A stretch of DNA of 64,000 nt from Occallatibacter savannae (GCF_003131205.1 NZ_QFFY01000005.1:186001-250000), one strand, 5' to 3'. Positions 8,156-17,590 are shown, counted from the first letter of the stretch. Made by a program: numbers and translations. Notes: generated from the sequence alone by a model not told the origin.

Positions 8156-9895
8156 ATGGATAACGCGAGGATGGCTGGTCTTCTGAATGAGACAGCCAAT
8201 CTGATGGAAATCGATGGGGCCGATGGCTTTCGCGTGCGCAGCTATCGCAATGCGGCGGATGCGGTGGAGCAGACTACGGTGGACCTGGCGCCAGTGTCGG
8301 GGGATGTGGCGCAGCTGCTAGCGATTCCGGGGATCGGAAAAACGATGGCGGCAAATATCCAGGCGATTGTGGCGACGGGATCGCTGCCGGTGCGGGATGA
8401 GTTGCTGACGAAGTATGGGGCAGCATTGCTGGAGCTGCTGAAGCTGCCGGGGATGGGTCCGAAAACGGTGGCGCTGCTCTGGGATGCAGGGAAGATCAAG
8501 AACATCGATGAGCTTGCGGAGGCGATCGAGGCGGGGCGGTTGAAGGGCCTGCCGCGGATGGGCGAGAAGCAGATCGAGAAGATCAAGAAGGGAATCGAGG
8601 ACTATCGGCGACAGGTGGGTCGGTTCCGGATTGATGAGGCGGAGGATGCGGCGGAGCGGTTGACCTCGTACCTGATGGCGATGAGCGGAGTGGAGCGAGT
8701 GACTCCGGCGGGATCGTTGCGGCGTGGACGGGAGACGGCGGGTGATCTGGATCTGCTGGTCACAGGGCCGGCGTGCGCGCAGGGGTGTACGGATGCGGCG
8801 GTGGAGTATGTGGCGGCGTATCCGGGAATCCACGACATGATTGCGAAGGGTGAGAACAAGGTGAGCTTCCATCTCGCGAACAGACTGCAGGTAGATGTGC
8901 GGCTGCTGCCTTCGAGCTGCTACGGGGCGGCGCTGCAGTATTTCACTGGATCCAAGGCGCATAACGTGGTGCTGCGGCAACGGGCGCTGAAGATGGGGTA
9001 CACACTGAACGAGTGGTCGTTATCGAGACTTGATGACGAGAGCGTGGTAGCGTCGGCGACGGAGGAGGAGATCTACGCGGCGCTCGAGATGGACTGGATG
9101 CCTCCGGAGATGCGGGAGAACTTGGGGGAGATTGAAGCGGCGGCGAAACGTGCGGTGCCGAGGCTGATCGAGGCGGGGGACATCAAGGGCGACGTGCACA
9201 TGCACACGACGGAGACAGACGGCCGGAATTCGATTCTGGATATGGCAGAGGCGGGAATTGCGCGCGGGCTCGAGTACATCGCGATCACGGAGCATACAAA
9301 GAATCTGGCGATGACAAATGGCTTGGACGAGAAGCGGGCGCTGGAGCACATGAAGCGGATTCGCGAAGTGGATGCGCAGATGGAGGGGCGGATCCGAATC
9401 TTGCCGGGCCTTGAGGTGGACATTCTTGCCGACGGCAGCCTCGACATGGATGACGAGGTGCTCGCACAGTTGGATGTCGTGATTGCGAGCGTGCACAGTC
9501 ACTTCGGGCTGCCGCGGGAGGAGATGACGGGGCGGGTGCTGCGGGCCGTCGAGAACAAAAATGTACGGATCCTGGGGCATCCGACAGGGAGACAGATTCT
9601 GCGGCGGGAGCCGTATGCGATGGATACAGGGGCGGTGATCCGGCGGTGTGCGGAACTGGGTGTCGCCGTCGAGCACAATGCCGCTCCGGAGCGGCTGGAT
9701 CTGAGCGACAAGGATCTGCGGCTGGCGAAAGAGTGCGGCTGCAAAATCGTCATCAATAGCGACGCACATCTGACGCGGGTGGTAGGGGAGTGGAAGTATG
9801 GGATTCGGCAGTTGAGGCGGGCGTGGCTGACGAAGGAGGATGTGTTGAATACGCATGGGGCGGGGGAGTTTCTGGGGGCGTTGCGGAAAAGGTAG
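8156..9895 (+). CDS. polX: DNA polymerase/3'-5' exonuclease PolX
   Basis: 579 residues, the typical length of bacterial PolX. Order: an N-terminal helix-hairpin-helix region (LLAIPGIGKTMA, LKLPGMGPKTVA), a polymerase X nucleotidyltransferase core with GSLRRG (186-191), carboxylates Asp197 and Asp199 in GDLDLL and Asp247 in VDVR, then a PHP phosphoesterase domain with metal ligands in GDVHMHTTETDG (345-356), ITEH (His380), and later VHSHF, GHP and NSDAH. It fills short gaps and trims 3' ends in base-excision repair. All visible active-site residues are intact. The start is the ATG at 8156, with GGAG 10 bases upstream. Confidence 0.93.
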   Translation: MDNARMAGLLNETANLMEIDGADGFRVRSYRNAADAVEQTTVDLAPVSGDVAQLLAIPGIGKTMAANIQAIVATGSLPVRDELLTKYGAALLELLKLPGMGPKTVALLWDAGKIKNIDELAEAIEAGRLKGLPRMGEKQIEKIKKGIEDYRRQVGRFRIDEAEDAAERLTSYLMAMSGVERVTPAGSLRRGRETAGDLDLLVTGPACAQGCTDAAVEYVAAYPGIHDMIAKGENKVSFHLANRLQVDVRLLPSSCYGAALQYFTGSKAHNVVLRQRALKMGYTLNEWSLSRLDDESVVASATEEEIYAALEMDWMPPEMRENLGEIEAAAKRAVPRLIEAGDIKGDVHMHTTETDGRNSILDMAEAGIARGLEYIAITEHTKNLAMTNGLDEKRALEHMKRIREVDAQMEGRIRILPGLEVDILADGSLDMDDEVLAQLDVVIASVHSHFGLPREEMTGRVLRAVENKNVRILGHPTGRQILRREPYAMDTGAVIRRCAELGVAVEHNAAPERLDLSDKDLRLAKECGCKIVINSDAHLTRVVGEWKYGIRQLRRAWLTKEDVLNTHGAGEFLGALRKR

Positions 9896-9912
9896 GGCTG
9901 AGTTACTTGTAT

Positions 9913-9969
9913 CCCAGGTTTCAGAATCGAGACCCTTCGACTACGCTCAGGGCAGGCTCTGGGGCACCC
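9913..9969. repeat. 3'-end hairpin repeat of the GCACCC family, copy 2 (with insert)
   Basis: CCCAGGTTTC opens the unit at 9913, and GAGAC is followed by the segment CCTTCGACTACGCTCAGGGC before CTGGGGCACCC closes it. The same insert occurs in copy 6 near 21149-21205. It lies directly after the polX stop. Confidence 0.65.
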
Positions 9970-10033
9970 GCACCGCTGTGGGCGATGGCAGTGGTGGATT
10001 GTTCACAAGCGGTGGGGCTAAGATAGGGGCGCT

Positions 10034-10639
10034 ATGAGTCTGCTTCAACAGGAATCGCGAGAGGCTGCGGGGGAGTCGTACACAAAGGGTACGAGCCACG
10101 TGATTATGGCCACGGTGATTGCGGTGGTGCTGGTGTCGGCGGCTGTCACGATTTACGTGATCTCCGGGGAGAAACCGCCTGCTGCGACCGGCGAGATTGC
10201 GGAAGTGTGGGCGCATCCGATGCATACCGAGACCTCTGGGTGGGACGCGAACGGGGCGGAGATCCCCAAGGAGTCGATCGATCAGGTGCTGCTGTTTACG
10301 CATGTGAAGCTGCACAATCAGGGCAAGCAGCCGATCTTTCTGCACCAGGTGCTGGCGAATTTGACGCTGCCAGACGGAATCCACTCGAGCTACGCTGCAA
10401 CGCCGTCCGATTATGAGCGCCTGTTCAAGGCCTACCCCGCTTTGCAGCAATGGCATACGCCACCGATTTCGCCCGACCTGACGATTCAGCCGGGCGAAAC
10501 GAAGGAAGGAACCTTTGTGTGTTCGTACCGCATGACGAAAGCGGATTGGGAGACGCACAAAACGCTGAGCTACACGTTCAACTTCCAGTATCTGCCGGCG
10601 CTGACCGTCGACTGGAAGGGCGCGGTTACTGAACGTTAG
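10034..10639 (+). CDS. Membrane-anchored hypothetical protein
   Basis: 201 residues. A short cytoplasmic head is followed by one helix (about 24-44, VIMATVIAVVLVSAAVTIYVI), then an extracytoplasmic domain of about 155 residues rich in beta strands. The middle (HVKLHNQGKQPIFLHQV) resembles the strand pattern of DUF4352-like Ig-fold proteins, but I do not claim membership. Function unknown. Its stop overlaps that of the convergent coiled-coil protein by 14 bp (10626-10639), so both stop codons lie within each other's coding sequence. Confidence 0.7.
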   Translation: MSLLQQESREAAGESYTKGTSHVIMATVIAVVLVSAAVTIYVISGEKPPAATGEIAEVWAHPMHTETSGWDANGAEIPKESIDQVLLFTHVKLHNQGKQPIFLHQVLANLTLPDGIHSSYAATPSDYERLFKAYPALQQWHTPPISPDLTIQPGETKEGTFVCSYRMTKADWETHKTLSYTFNFQYLPALTVDWKGAVTER

Positions 10640-11465
10640 GCGGTATCGGTGCGCCCTTTGGCGTAGAGAGATAGCCGGAGATCGCGTTCTTCGACGTGAC
10701 CGAGTTCACGACGATCTCGTAGAGTGCAGGGTCTTTGCCGGCGTAGAACTGGAGCGGTTCATTCACGTACCGGTCCTTCTTGTCGTACTGCTTGTCATCG
10801 GCGAAGACAGAGAGGGTGAACCGGCTCTTCTTCTGATCGGCCTTCTTTAGCTCAAGGCTGACGGTGCCAACCGGCTTCTTTTGGCCCTTGGCCAAGGTGA
10901 ATTCATAATAGTTTCGATCACCTTTGTGCTTGAGGACCTCTAGCTCGTCGCGATTGCGGGCGATGAGGCTTGAGTGGCTGTCGAGGTCGCCCTTCATGGA
11001 TTGAAGCTGGTTTACGGCCGTGGCGAGGTCGGTCTGGGTTTTGGTCAGGTCGGTTTTGACGCCGCCAACGTCAGTCTTGACGCCGGAGACGTCGGACTGG
11101 ACGGCGCTGACCTGCTGAGCGGTCTGTTTCTGCTCGGCTTCGAGGCGTCGAGCGTCGGCTGCCTGGCGGGCAATGATCTCGTGGGCGCGTTCGTCCAGCT
11201 GCTTCTGGGTGAGTCCGACGCTGCGGCCGAGCTCATCGGTAGCGACGCGGAGGCGCGCGTTGGTTTCGCGGAGTTCGGCCCCGAGTTTGGCGTTCTGCTG
11301 ATTGGCTTCCGCCAGGGCGGTTTCTTGATGAGCGATGCGGCCGCTCAGGGTATAGGTCCAGATGAGGCCGCCGATGGCGGCAAGGACCGCGACGGCGATT
11401 GCGGCAAGCAACGCGCCGCTGTAGGCCGGAGTGGATTCAATGACTGTGGTTCTGTCGTCGCTCAT
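10626..11465 (-). CDS. Membrane-anchored coiled-coil protein
   Basis: 279 residues. One helix (about 16-38) is followed by a long coiled coil (about 40-170) with repeated SDVSGVKTDVGGVKTDL heptads, then a beta-rich C-terminal domain of about 100 residues (YYEFTLAKGQKKPVGTVSLEL). The topology suggests a short cytoplasmic N-terminus and a periplasmic rod carrying a sensor or adhesion-like domain. No family is recognised. The ATG at 11465 has AGGAG 10 bases upstream. Convergent with, and overlapping, the previous gene at the 3' end. Confidence 0.72.
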   Translation of the reverse strand: MSDDRTTVIESTPAYSGALLAAIAVAVLAAIGGLIWTYTLSGRIAHQETALAEANQQNAKLGAELRETNARLRVATDELGRSVGLTQKQLDERAHEIIARQAADARRLEAEQKQTAQQVSAVQSDVSGVKTDVGGVKTDLTKTQTDLATAVNQLQSMKGDLDSHSSLIARNRDELEVLKHKGDRNYYEFTLAKGQKKPVGTVSLELKKADQKKSRFTLSVFADDKQYDKKDRYVNEPLQFYAGKDPALYEIVVNSVTSKNAISGYLSTPKGAPIPPNVQ

Positions 11466-11762
11466 CGTTCGAGTCTCCTCTAAACAGCGGGGTGAGTATC
11501 GGCCGCGATCGGCGGAACGCAGTCCGGCCAGATTCGCGACAACTCAGAAGGCTTGTGGAAGGCTACTGAGACTATAGAGGAGAGGTCCCGAAAAGAGGAG
11601 GAATTGCTGCGCAGCGGGAGCCATGGAGGTAATACGGCAGCTGTCAGCTCTGAGCTTTCAGCCTGGAGTTCTCAGGTCGAGCAGAAGTTCGCGACGCACC
11701 GGCAATACGGGTTCGAGCGTCTGGCCGTCATAGCGCGATGCGGCATGGGCCCGGGTGGGCAA

Positions 11763-11792
11763 GTGACAACCCTAGATTCGACCATTTATAAA
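11763..11792 (+). promoter_or_regulatory. Probable sigma-70-type promoter of the citrate synthase gene
   Basis: GTGACA (11763-11768), an 18-base spacer, and TATAAA (11787-11792); each box matches consensus at 5 of 6 positions. It lies inside the upstream part of the longest open frame, which argues that translation starts downstream (11850 or 11904), not at the far upstream GTG. Confidence 0.5.
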
Positions 11793-11903
11793 GGCACTTA
11801 TCGAGGGTTCACCCCCTTCTTCGCCTGGCCCCGCTTTGAGCCTGCGCGAATGCTGAATCAAGATCGCATCCAACCACCCAAAGAGGGGAGTTTTAAGAGG
11901 CCT

Positions 11904-13040
11904 ATGTCTACCGCTGTCGCTGGCAAGGGACTTGAAGGAATTGTTGCCGCCAATTCCGGGATTTGTTTCATTGATGGCGACGCGGGCGTGCTTGCGTATC
12001 GCGGGATCGACATCCACGAGCTGGCTGAGCGGTCGAACTTCGAAGAAACGACATACCTTTTGTGGAATGGGCGATTGCCGAGCGAGCTGGAGCTGCGGGA
12101 GTTTTCGTCGCAGCTAGCGCTGGCGCGCGAAGTGGACCAGCGCATTGTGGAGATGCTGAAGACCTTTCCGACTTCGGCTACTCCGATGGAGGTGCTGCGA
12201 ACCGCGGTGTCTGCACTGAGCTTTTATGACGCCGACGAGAAGGACAACAGCCATGATGCGAATGTCCGGAAGGCCTACAACCTGACAGCCCAGATCGCGA
12301 TGCTCGTGGCGATCTACGACCGGATCCGCAAGAAGCTCGACATTGTTCCCCCCGACCGCACTCTCTCCCATGCAGGCAATTTTCTCTGGATGCTGAATGG
12401 AGTAAAGCCGTCAGAGACGGCTACCCGCACTCTGGATATTGCGCTCATCTTGCATGCGGACCACGAGCTGAATGCTTCGACGTTTGCGGCCCGTGTGATC
12501 GCGGCGACGCTTTCGGATATTCACTCAGCGATCACGGGGGCCATCGGCGCGCTGAAGGGGCCGCTGCATGGAGGCGCCAACGAAGGCGTAATGAAGCTTC
12601 TGCTGACGATCGATAAAGCCGGCGCCGACCCGGTGGACTACGTGAAGAACATGCTGGCGGCGAAGCAGAAGATCTCCGGCTTCGGGCATCGCGTGTACAA
12701 GACAGAGGATCCGCGGGCGACGCATCTGCGGCGCATGAGCGAGAAGCTGGGGAAGGATGCCGGTCAGCCGAAGTGGTATGAGATGTCGCGGGCGATCGAG
12801 CTCTATATTAACAAGGACAAGAAACTGAACGCGAATGTCGATTTCTACTCGGCGTCTACGTATGCGACGCTGGGAATTGATATCGACCTGTATACGCCGA
12901 TCTTCGCGGTGAGCCGCATTGCGGGGTGGGCTGCTCACGTGATCGAGCAACTGGATGACAACCGTCTGATCCGGCCAAGGGCGGATTATATCGGGCCGGT
13001 CTATCCGTCGAAGTATGTGGATATGAGCGAGAGACGGTAG
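11904..13040 (+). CDS. gltA: Citrate synthase
   Basis: 379 residues from the ATG at 11904, the size of type I citrate synthases. It condenses acetyl-CoA and oxaloacetate to citrate in the TCA cycle. Conserved sites: SGICFIDGDAGVLAYRG near the N-terminus, His187 (LHADHELN), His222 (GPLHGGAN), His262 (GFGHRVYKTEDPR) and Asp313 (NVDFYS). The last three correspond to the catalytic triad. An in-frame ATG at 11850 would add 18 residues; I prefer 11904 because AAGAGG precedes it and homologues begin there. A promoter-like pair lies 110 bases upstream. Single gene; a hairpin repeat follows. A methylcitrate synthase cannot be fully excluded. Confidence 0.93.
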   Translation: MSTAVAGKGLEGIVAANSGICFIDGDAGVLAYRGIDIHELAERSNFEETTYLLWNGRLPSELELREFSSQLALAREVDQRIVEMLKTFPTSATPMEVLRTAVSALSFYDADEKDNSHDANVRKAYNLTAQIAMLVAIYDRIRKKLDIVPPDRTLSHAGNFLWMLNGVKPSETATRTLDIALILHADHELNASTFAARVIAATLSDIHSAITGAIGALKGPLHGGANEGVMKLLLTIDKAGADPVDYVKNMLAAKQKISGFGHRVYKTEDPRATHLRRMSEKLGKDAGQPKWYEMSRAIELYINKDKKLNANVDFYSASTYATLGIDIDLYTPIFAVSRIAGWAAHVIEQLDDNRLIRPRADYIGPVYPSKYVDMSERR

Positions 13041-13108
13041 AAGCTGAGTCAGTTTGGGAAGCTGGGGCTGCGGCTCCCGTTTTCATTTCTGCGAGCGTTG
13101 AAGGGTAG

Positions 13109-13143
13109 CCCCGGTCCCCAACTGCGAGGGACCGGGGGCACCC
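13109..13143. repeat. 3'-end hairpin repeat of the GCACCC family, copy 3
   Basis: Perfect 10-bp arms CCCCGGTCCC (13109-13118) and GGGACCGGGG (13128-13137), then GCACCC. It lies between the convergent ends of the citrate synthase and FAS1 genes. Confidence 0.75.
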
Positions 13144-13165
13144 ACCAGCAAGGCTCCGCGTCTTT

Positions 13166-13654
13166 CTACTGGGGCAATAGCACGGTGTCGATCACATGGA
13201 TCACTCCGTTGCTGCACTGGATGTCAGCCTTGGTGACATTCGCATCGCCTACCATCACTTTGCCATCTTCGGCCATGATCTTCACTTCCTGACCATTCAC
13301 CGTCTTGGCTTCATGCAGCTTCACAACATCGCTGGCCATCACCTGCCCGGGAACGACGTGGTAGGTGAGGATGGAGACGAGCTTCTGCTTGTTTTCCGGC
13401 TTGAGCAGATCTTCCACGGTACCCGCAGGCAGCTTGGCGAATGCTTCGTCGGTCGGTGCGAAGACCGTAAACGGCCCTGCGCCCTTGAGCGTATCGACCA
13501 GGCCGGCTGCCTGCAGCGCGGCAGCAAGGGTTTTGAAGTTCCCTGCGGCGACAGCGGTGTCGACAATGTCCTTGGCGTCGGCGGCGAAGGCGCTGCTGCT
13601 GAAGGTCAGCGTGAGCAGCACGGCAGTACAAATCATCATGCAGATTCGTTTCAC
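13166..13654 (-). CDS. Secreted fasciclin (FAS1) domain protein
   Basis: 162 residues: a signal peptide (MKRICMMICTAVLLTLTFSS, ending SAFAAD) and a single FAS1 domain. The hallmark H1 region is GPFTVFAPTDEAFAKLP and the H2 region includes LTYHVVPGQ, with a C-terminal NGVIHVIDTVLLP strand. FAS1 proteins are extracellular adhesion modules; the partner is unknown here. The GTG at 13654 is chosen because GGAG lies 7 bases upstream and the signal peptide starts there; the frame extends to 13735 but adds an unlikely lead. Single gene. Confidence 0.9.
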   Translation of the reverse strand: MKRICMMICTAVLLTLTFSSSAFAADAKDIVDTAVAAGNFKTLAAALQAAGLVDTLKGAGPFTVFAPTDEAFAKLPAGTVEDLLKPENKQKLVSILTYHVVPGQVMASDVVKLHEAKTVNGQEVKIMAEDGKVMVGDANVTKADIQCSNGVIHVIDTVLLPQ

Positions 13655-14026
13655 TAGAGTTCTCCGTTCATGAATCAGCGGCTTTGCTGTCATGGATTGG
13701 TTGCGATCGCGTGAAGGTGCAGCCTGCGCCCTCACAGGGTCTGTTGTGCTCGTGCAGGTCGGTTAAGCAGCGGAGCGGCATGAGCACTGTTGATTAGAGG
13801 CAACCGAGTTTCAACGGAATCGAAAAGAAAACTGCACTCGTGATGAGAAAGGAGAATTGATCGGTTTTGTCGATTGCGTGAAATTGCGGTGGAAGACGGT
13901 AAGGACAGCAACTAATTGCGGCCGAGGAGAGGTGGGCCTTGGCAGACTGTTGAGGGGACTGGCGCTTCACCGGATCTGTGGGAGCAGGCTAGAATTCGAG
14001 GCACGTACCCAGGACGGAGGTTCTGG

Positions 14027-14482
14027 ATGGGGACAGATTCCGAACTGTTTTCACTGGTTTACTTCAGCCGAAGTACGGTTGAGCCTCGCAAGGTTGATGC
14101 AGAAATACGCAGCATCCTGGACAGCGCGCGGAAAAAGAACCCGGAATATGAAGTGACCGGAGCTCTTCTGTTTTCGAGAGGGTTCTTCGCACAGGTTCTC
14201 GAAGGGTCGCTGACCTCAGTGCAGTCGACGCTTGAAAAGATTCGTAGCGACCCGCGTCATACAGAGATCTCCGTGCTGAGTTGCAGACCTATCGCGAAGC
14301 GCAATTTTGCAGACTGGTCGATGGCCTATGCAGAGCCTGATCGGGACGGTACGGTATCGGAGAGAATCAACGGGATACTTGAAAATGCGTCCTGTATCGA
14401 TTGCGACGATGCAGGGAGTGAAGTCCTCAGCGTTCTGCAGATGTTGATCACCGGGAGCGAGACGATATCGAGCGGAACATGA
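14027..14482 (+). CDS. BLUF-domain blue-light photoreceptor, short
   Basis: 151 residues, essentially a stand-alone BLUF domain that binds FAD. The photoactive pair is present: Tyr12 in SLVYFSRS and Gln56 in FAQVLEG, plus Asn38 and the VTGALLFS strand. The last 50 residues have no recognisable output domain, so signalling is probably through protein contact, as in short BLUF proteins. The ATG at 14027 has GGAGG at 14016-14020 (6-base spacing), which decides the start. It is monocistronic, with a stem-loop after the stop. No EAL or cyclase gene lies next to it. Confidence 0.9.
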   Translation: MGTDSELFSLVYFSRSTVEPRKVDAEIRSILDSARKKNPEYEVTGALLFSRGFFAQVLEGSLTSVQSTLEKIRSDPRHTEISVLSCRPIAKRNFADWSMAYAEPDRDGTVSERINGILENASCIDCDDAGSEVLSVLQMLITGSETISSGT

Positions 14483-14496
14483 GATCGGAAACGTGG

Positions 14497-14535
14497 AAGG
14501 CTCTGCTTCTTTCGGCCGGAAGCAGGGCCTTTCTA
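14497..14535. terminator. Stem-loop between convergent BLUF and secreted-protein genes
   Basis: AAGGCTCTGCTTC (14497-14509) pairs with GAAGCAGGGCCTT (14519-14531), with one G-T pair, then TCTAT. It could act on both strands. Confidence 0.6.
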
Positions 14536-14563
14536 TGCGGGATATAGGACTCGAGGGGAGTGC

Positions 14564-15184
14564 CTACTCGTGGTCTGTGTCGCTGTCGTCCGCAAGATGA
14601 ATGACGACCTTAGCCGTGCCGATCGGCAGTCCGCCCTGGAATGCAGAAACGTGAAAGACGCTGTTGAGCGTGGTTGCAGCGCCGCTTTCGAGCGAGAGGC
14701 CAACACCGTTGAGGATGATGCGGCCGCTGGATGGCGCAAGCGGGAGAGTGAGTCCGGCGGGCAGAGTGAGACGGAACAGGGGCATGCGGCCGATAAGTCT
14801 TTCATTCACAGATACCAGCGCAGTGATGACGGGTGTTCCGGTGGTGGTGAGGATGAAACTCTGCAGCGTCACTTTCGTCTGATCGGCGTTGGATGAGAGG
14901 GTGAGGCCGCCTGAGTGAAGCAATTGGCCCGCGGCGGTATCGAGGTCGAGGGCTCCTGAGTTGATAGGGAAGCTGACAACTCCGTCATGCCAACGAGTCG
15001 GTGTGACTGTTCCTGGGGCGACGTCGAGTGCTCCAAGTGCGGAGATGAAGTCGCTGCTGAACGTGACGATGGTGTGGCCGGCTTCGACGGTCTCCGTGTT
15101 TTGTGCCGATGCGATGTGCGCGGAGACGAGCATAGCGAGAGCTGCAACGGGAGCGGCGAGGAACAGGCGGGTGGCGATGCGCAT
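14564..15184 (-). CDS. Secreted hypothetical protein
   Basis: 206 residues from the ATG at 15184, with GGGAGAA upstream. A signal peptide (MRIATRLFLAAPVAALAMLV, ending AHIASAQ) is followed by a beta-rich domain with alternating hydrophobic residues and several short repeats of the type GTxxxxNSVFHVSAF. Proteins of this look are frequent as exported proteins in Acidobacteria, but I do not recognise a family or function. The frame reaches 15250; the earlier start would place 22 charged residues before the signal peptide and is unlikely. Confidence 0.7.
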   Translation of the reverse strand: MRIATRLFLAAPVAALAMLVSAHIASAQNTETVEAGHTIVTFSSDFISALGALDVAPGTVTPTRWHDGVVSFPINSGALDLDTAAGQLLHSGGLTLSSNADQTKVTLQSFILTTTGTPVITALVSVNERLIGRMPLFRLTLPAGLTLPLAPSSGRIILNGVGLSLESGAATTLNSVFHVSAFQGGLPIGTAKVVIHLADDSDTDHE

Positions 15185-15400
15185 AGCGGACTTCTCCCTG
15201 GGTTCGATTGGCTGCATCGGCCGATGTTCGCGTCCGGCGGGTGAGCTCATTGGTTAGAAGCAGATTGATTGAGTGCGGAGAGAAAGAACGTCCGAAAGGT
15301 CATGAGAGAGCAGGATTGAGGCTTTTTGTGGACGGCATGAAACGCACCGGGAAGCAACGATTCTCGGAAGGACGCCAATGAAGCGAGCCTTACCGCATTG

Positions 15401-15432
15401 CACGTCTCCAAAGGGGGACGTGGGGCGAACGG
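15401..15432. repeat. 3'-end hairpin repeat of the GCACCC family, copy 4 (degenerate)
   Basis: CACGTCTCC (15401-15409) pairs with GGGGACGTG near 15414-15422, then GGGCGAAC. It lies about 70 bases past the 3' end of the lipoprotein gene. The last motif is diverged from GCACCC. Confidence 0.5.
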
Positions 15433-15502
15433 CTTCACTGAAGCGACAGCGGTGCAATCCCGCTTATCGCTTTGCGATGGACGGGCACAGCTCCGCCTTT
15501 CT

Positions 15503-17497
15503 TCACTTGCTTAGGAGGCCGAAGACAGCCACGCCTTTCGGAGTTCCGACGTAGACCGTGCCGTTGACGATGAGCGGAGTGATGAACTTGTTGCCATTAC
15601 CGAAAGTGTCGCGACCGCCGGTGGCCTGGTTGCTGTTGTAGAGCTCTCTGGTGAGATCGGATGCGTCATAGGCATGGAGGACGGCGGGCGAGCCGGTGTG
15701 GGACTCGAGGGCCCAGACGATTCCATTCTGTGTGCCGTTGGAGGAGACGGCGGGCGAGGTTCCCGGGTAGGCGAATGAGATCGCGGTCTGACTCGACGGC
15801 GATGTCGCGAACTTGCCGCCGGTGACGGGGAAAGCGCGCAAGGGGTTGCCGACGGTGCCGAGGTAGAGGACTCCGTTGTAGAAGGCTGGGGTGGAGAAAA
15901 TGGAACCTACGCCGGGGAGTTCCTGGTAGAGATTGTGGTTGTCGGTGCCGCCGGCGTTGAATTTGCCGAGATTGTCGCGGTCAGCGATGTAGAGGTTTTG
16001 ATCCTTGCCTCCGCCGACGAGGAGATGGCGCGCGGCGCCGGTGGAGTCGGTAACGTCGGGCAGGAGGACGATGCCGCCTGAGCCGAGGTCCTGATCTGCA
16101 CCGGAGGCCGAGACGGTGTTGTACTGCGCGAAGTAATCGGCGACGGAGATTTTGCCGGTTGCGGCGCTGAGCTTGAGTATCGAGTTGCCGAAGTCGCCCT
16201 TCGAGGGGAATCCGTTGGCGTCGAGCGCAGTATCGAATTTGCCGTTGGCATCGAGCAGGAAGAGGTTGCCGCCGGAGTCAGCTGCGATGCCGTCGCCGCT
16301 CATCCAGATGGAGCCGTCGCCGCCGTTGGGCGTGAGGTTGAGAACGGCGGTCTGTTTCAGGGTGGACTCGCTGTAGGCCATGACCCACCCGGTGTACGGC
16401 GAGAAGTCGCAGTGCGAGGACCAGCCCATGTAGATGTTGCCTCCGCTGAGCAGCAAGGCGGCACGGTCCTTGTACATTTTGGGATCGAAGGTGAGAGTGC
16501 CGTTTGCTGAGCCGTCGCCGTTGCCGGGGTAGGTTGCATTGACTTCTGTGGGGCTGCCGGAGATCTCGGCGCCGGTGGTGATGTCGAGCGCGTGGAGACG
16601 ATGGTGGTAGTTGCCGGTTGAGTCTTTGGTCATGGCGACGACGTAGATGGTTCCATTCGGGCCCTGTTTGCGGTCGATGACGGGAGTGGCGGTGATGCCG
16701 ATTTCGGGGCCTACCTGGCCGCATCCGCGGTCGTCGCTGGTGGTTTCTCCGGAGCCTAGGACGGAGGTTTTCCAGATCTGCGTGCCGGTGTCGGCGTCGA
16801 AGGCGTACACGCTGTCGTGTTCTGTGGCGACATAGAGGACGTTGCGCGTGGACCCGCCTGCGTTGACGCCAGACAGGAAGAGCGGCTCCGCGTCCACGAG
16901 GCCATCAACGGTGTCGAAGCCGACTTTGCCAAACTGGGTGGAGTTCACGTTGGCGAGAGTGAGCGTGGTTTCCTGCGCGTTGAGGCCGTCGCGCATGTTG
17001 TTGTCGTGGTAGGTGGTGATGTCCGGCGCGGGATTTGTTGTCGGAGGCTGCGATGCTGACTGAACGGTTGTAGCGACGGTCGCAGAGTGTGAAAGGCCGG
17101 GCGATGTACCGGTGAATGTGATGTTGGCGGTTGCACTGGAGGCAGTGGAAGCAGCGGTGAGAGTGACCTTCTGCGACGCTGCGGGCGTGACGCTCACTGT
17201 GCTTGGAGATGCGCTTACGCCTGGCGGCAGCCCGGTGATTGCGACGGAGACCGATCCACTGAAGGAGTTAATGGCGTTTGCCGAGACTGTAATGTCAGCG
17301 CCGGAGCCCCCGGCTTGCAGCGTTACAGAGGTCGGCGAGACGGCCAGTGAAAAGTCAGGCGAGGAGGATGAGGAAGGCGCGCCGGTGTTGGAACTGCCGG
17401 ATTTGGAGCTCCCGCACGACGTGAGGAAGACGACACAGCACAGCAGAGATGCGAGGGAGCAGAACTTTAAGGGAGACGTCACGCCAGGAGACCTCAT
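15503..17497 (-). CDS. Lipoprotein with Ig-like region and PQQ-type beta-propeller
   Basis: 664 residues from the ATG at 17497. A signal peptide ends in the lipobox LTSC (Cys about residue 29), so the protein is a lipoprotein. A Ser-rich linker is followed by a BIG/Ig-like domain (about 45-145) of the kind seen in acidobacterial surface proteins, then a pyrrolo-quinoline-quinone-type propeller (about 160-664) with blade repeats such as VYAFDADTGTQIWK, LHALDITTGAEI and ILKLSAATGKI. It resembles PQQ-repeat binding proteins; no catalytic dehydrogenase residues are evident. Divergent from blaI, so it could share that control region. Confidence 0.8.
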   Translation of the reverse strand: MRSPGVTSPLKFCSLASLLCCVVFLTSCGSSKSGSSNTGAPSSSSSPDFSLAVSPTSVTLQAGGSGADITVSANAINSFSGSVSVAITGLPPGVSASPSTVSVTPAASQKVTLTAASTASSATANITFTGTSPGLSHSATVATTVQSASQPPTTNPAPDITTYHDNNMRDGLNAQETTLTLANVNSTQFGKVGFDTVDGLVDAEPLFLSGVNAGGSTRNVLYVATEHDSVYAFDADTGTQIWKTSVLGSGETTSDDRGCGQVGPEIGITATPVIDRKQGPNGTIYVVAMTKDSTGNYHHRLHALDITTGAEISGSPTEVNATYPGNGDGSANGTLTFDPKMYKDRAALLLSGGNIYMGWSSHCDFSPYTGWVMAYSESTLKQTAVLNLTPNGGDGSIWMSGDGIAADSGGNLFLLDANGKFDTALDANGFPSKGDFGNSILKLSAATGKISVADYFAQYNTVSASGADQDLGSGGIVLLPDVTDSTGAARHLLVGGGKDQNLYIADRDNLGKFNAGGTDNHNLYQELPGVGSIFSTPAFYNGVLYLGTVGNPLRAFPVTGGKFATSPSSQTAISFAYPGTSPAVSSNGTQNGIVWALESHTGSPAVLHAYDASDLTRELYNSNQATGGRDTFGNGNKFITPLIVNGTVYVGTPKGVAVFGLLSK

Positions 17498-17590
17498 CAC
17501 TAAGTAGGTATCTTCAACCTTGTAATCCAACGAACTTGGAATGGGGCAGACGGCTGGCGGGTTGGCCGGGGCGTCTTCATTTCGAGAAAG

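Noticed and set aside
8318..9856. Two long Arg/His-rich minus-strand frames inside polX
   Set aside because: Shadows of polX; PolX domains are complete on the plus strand.
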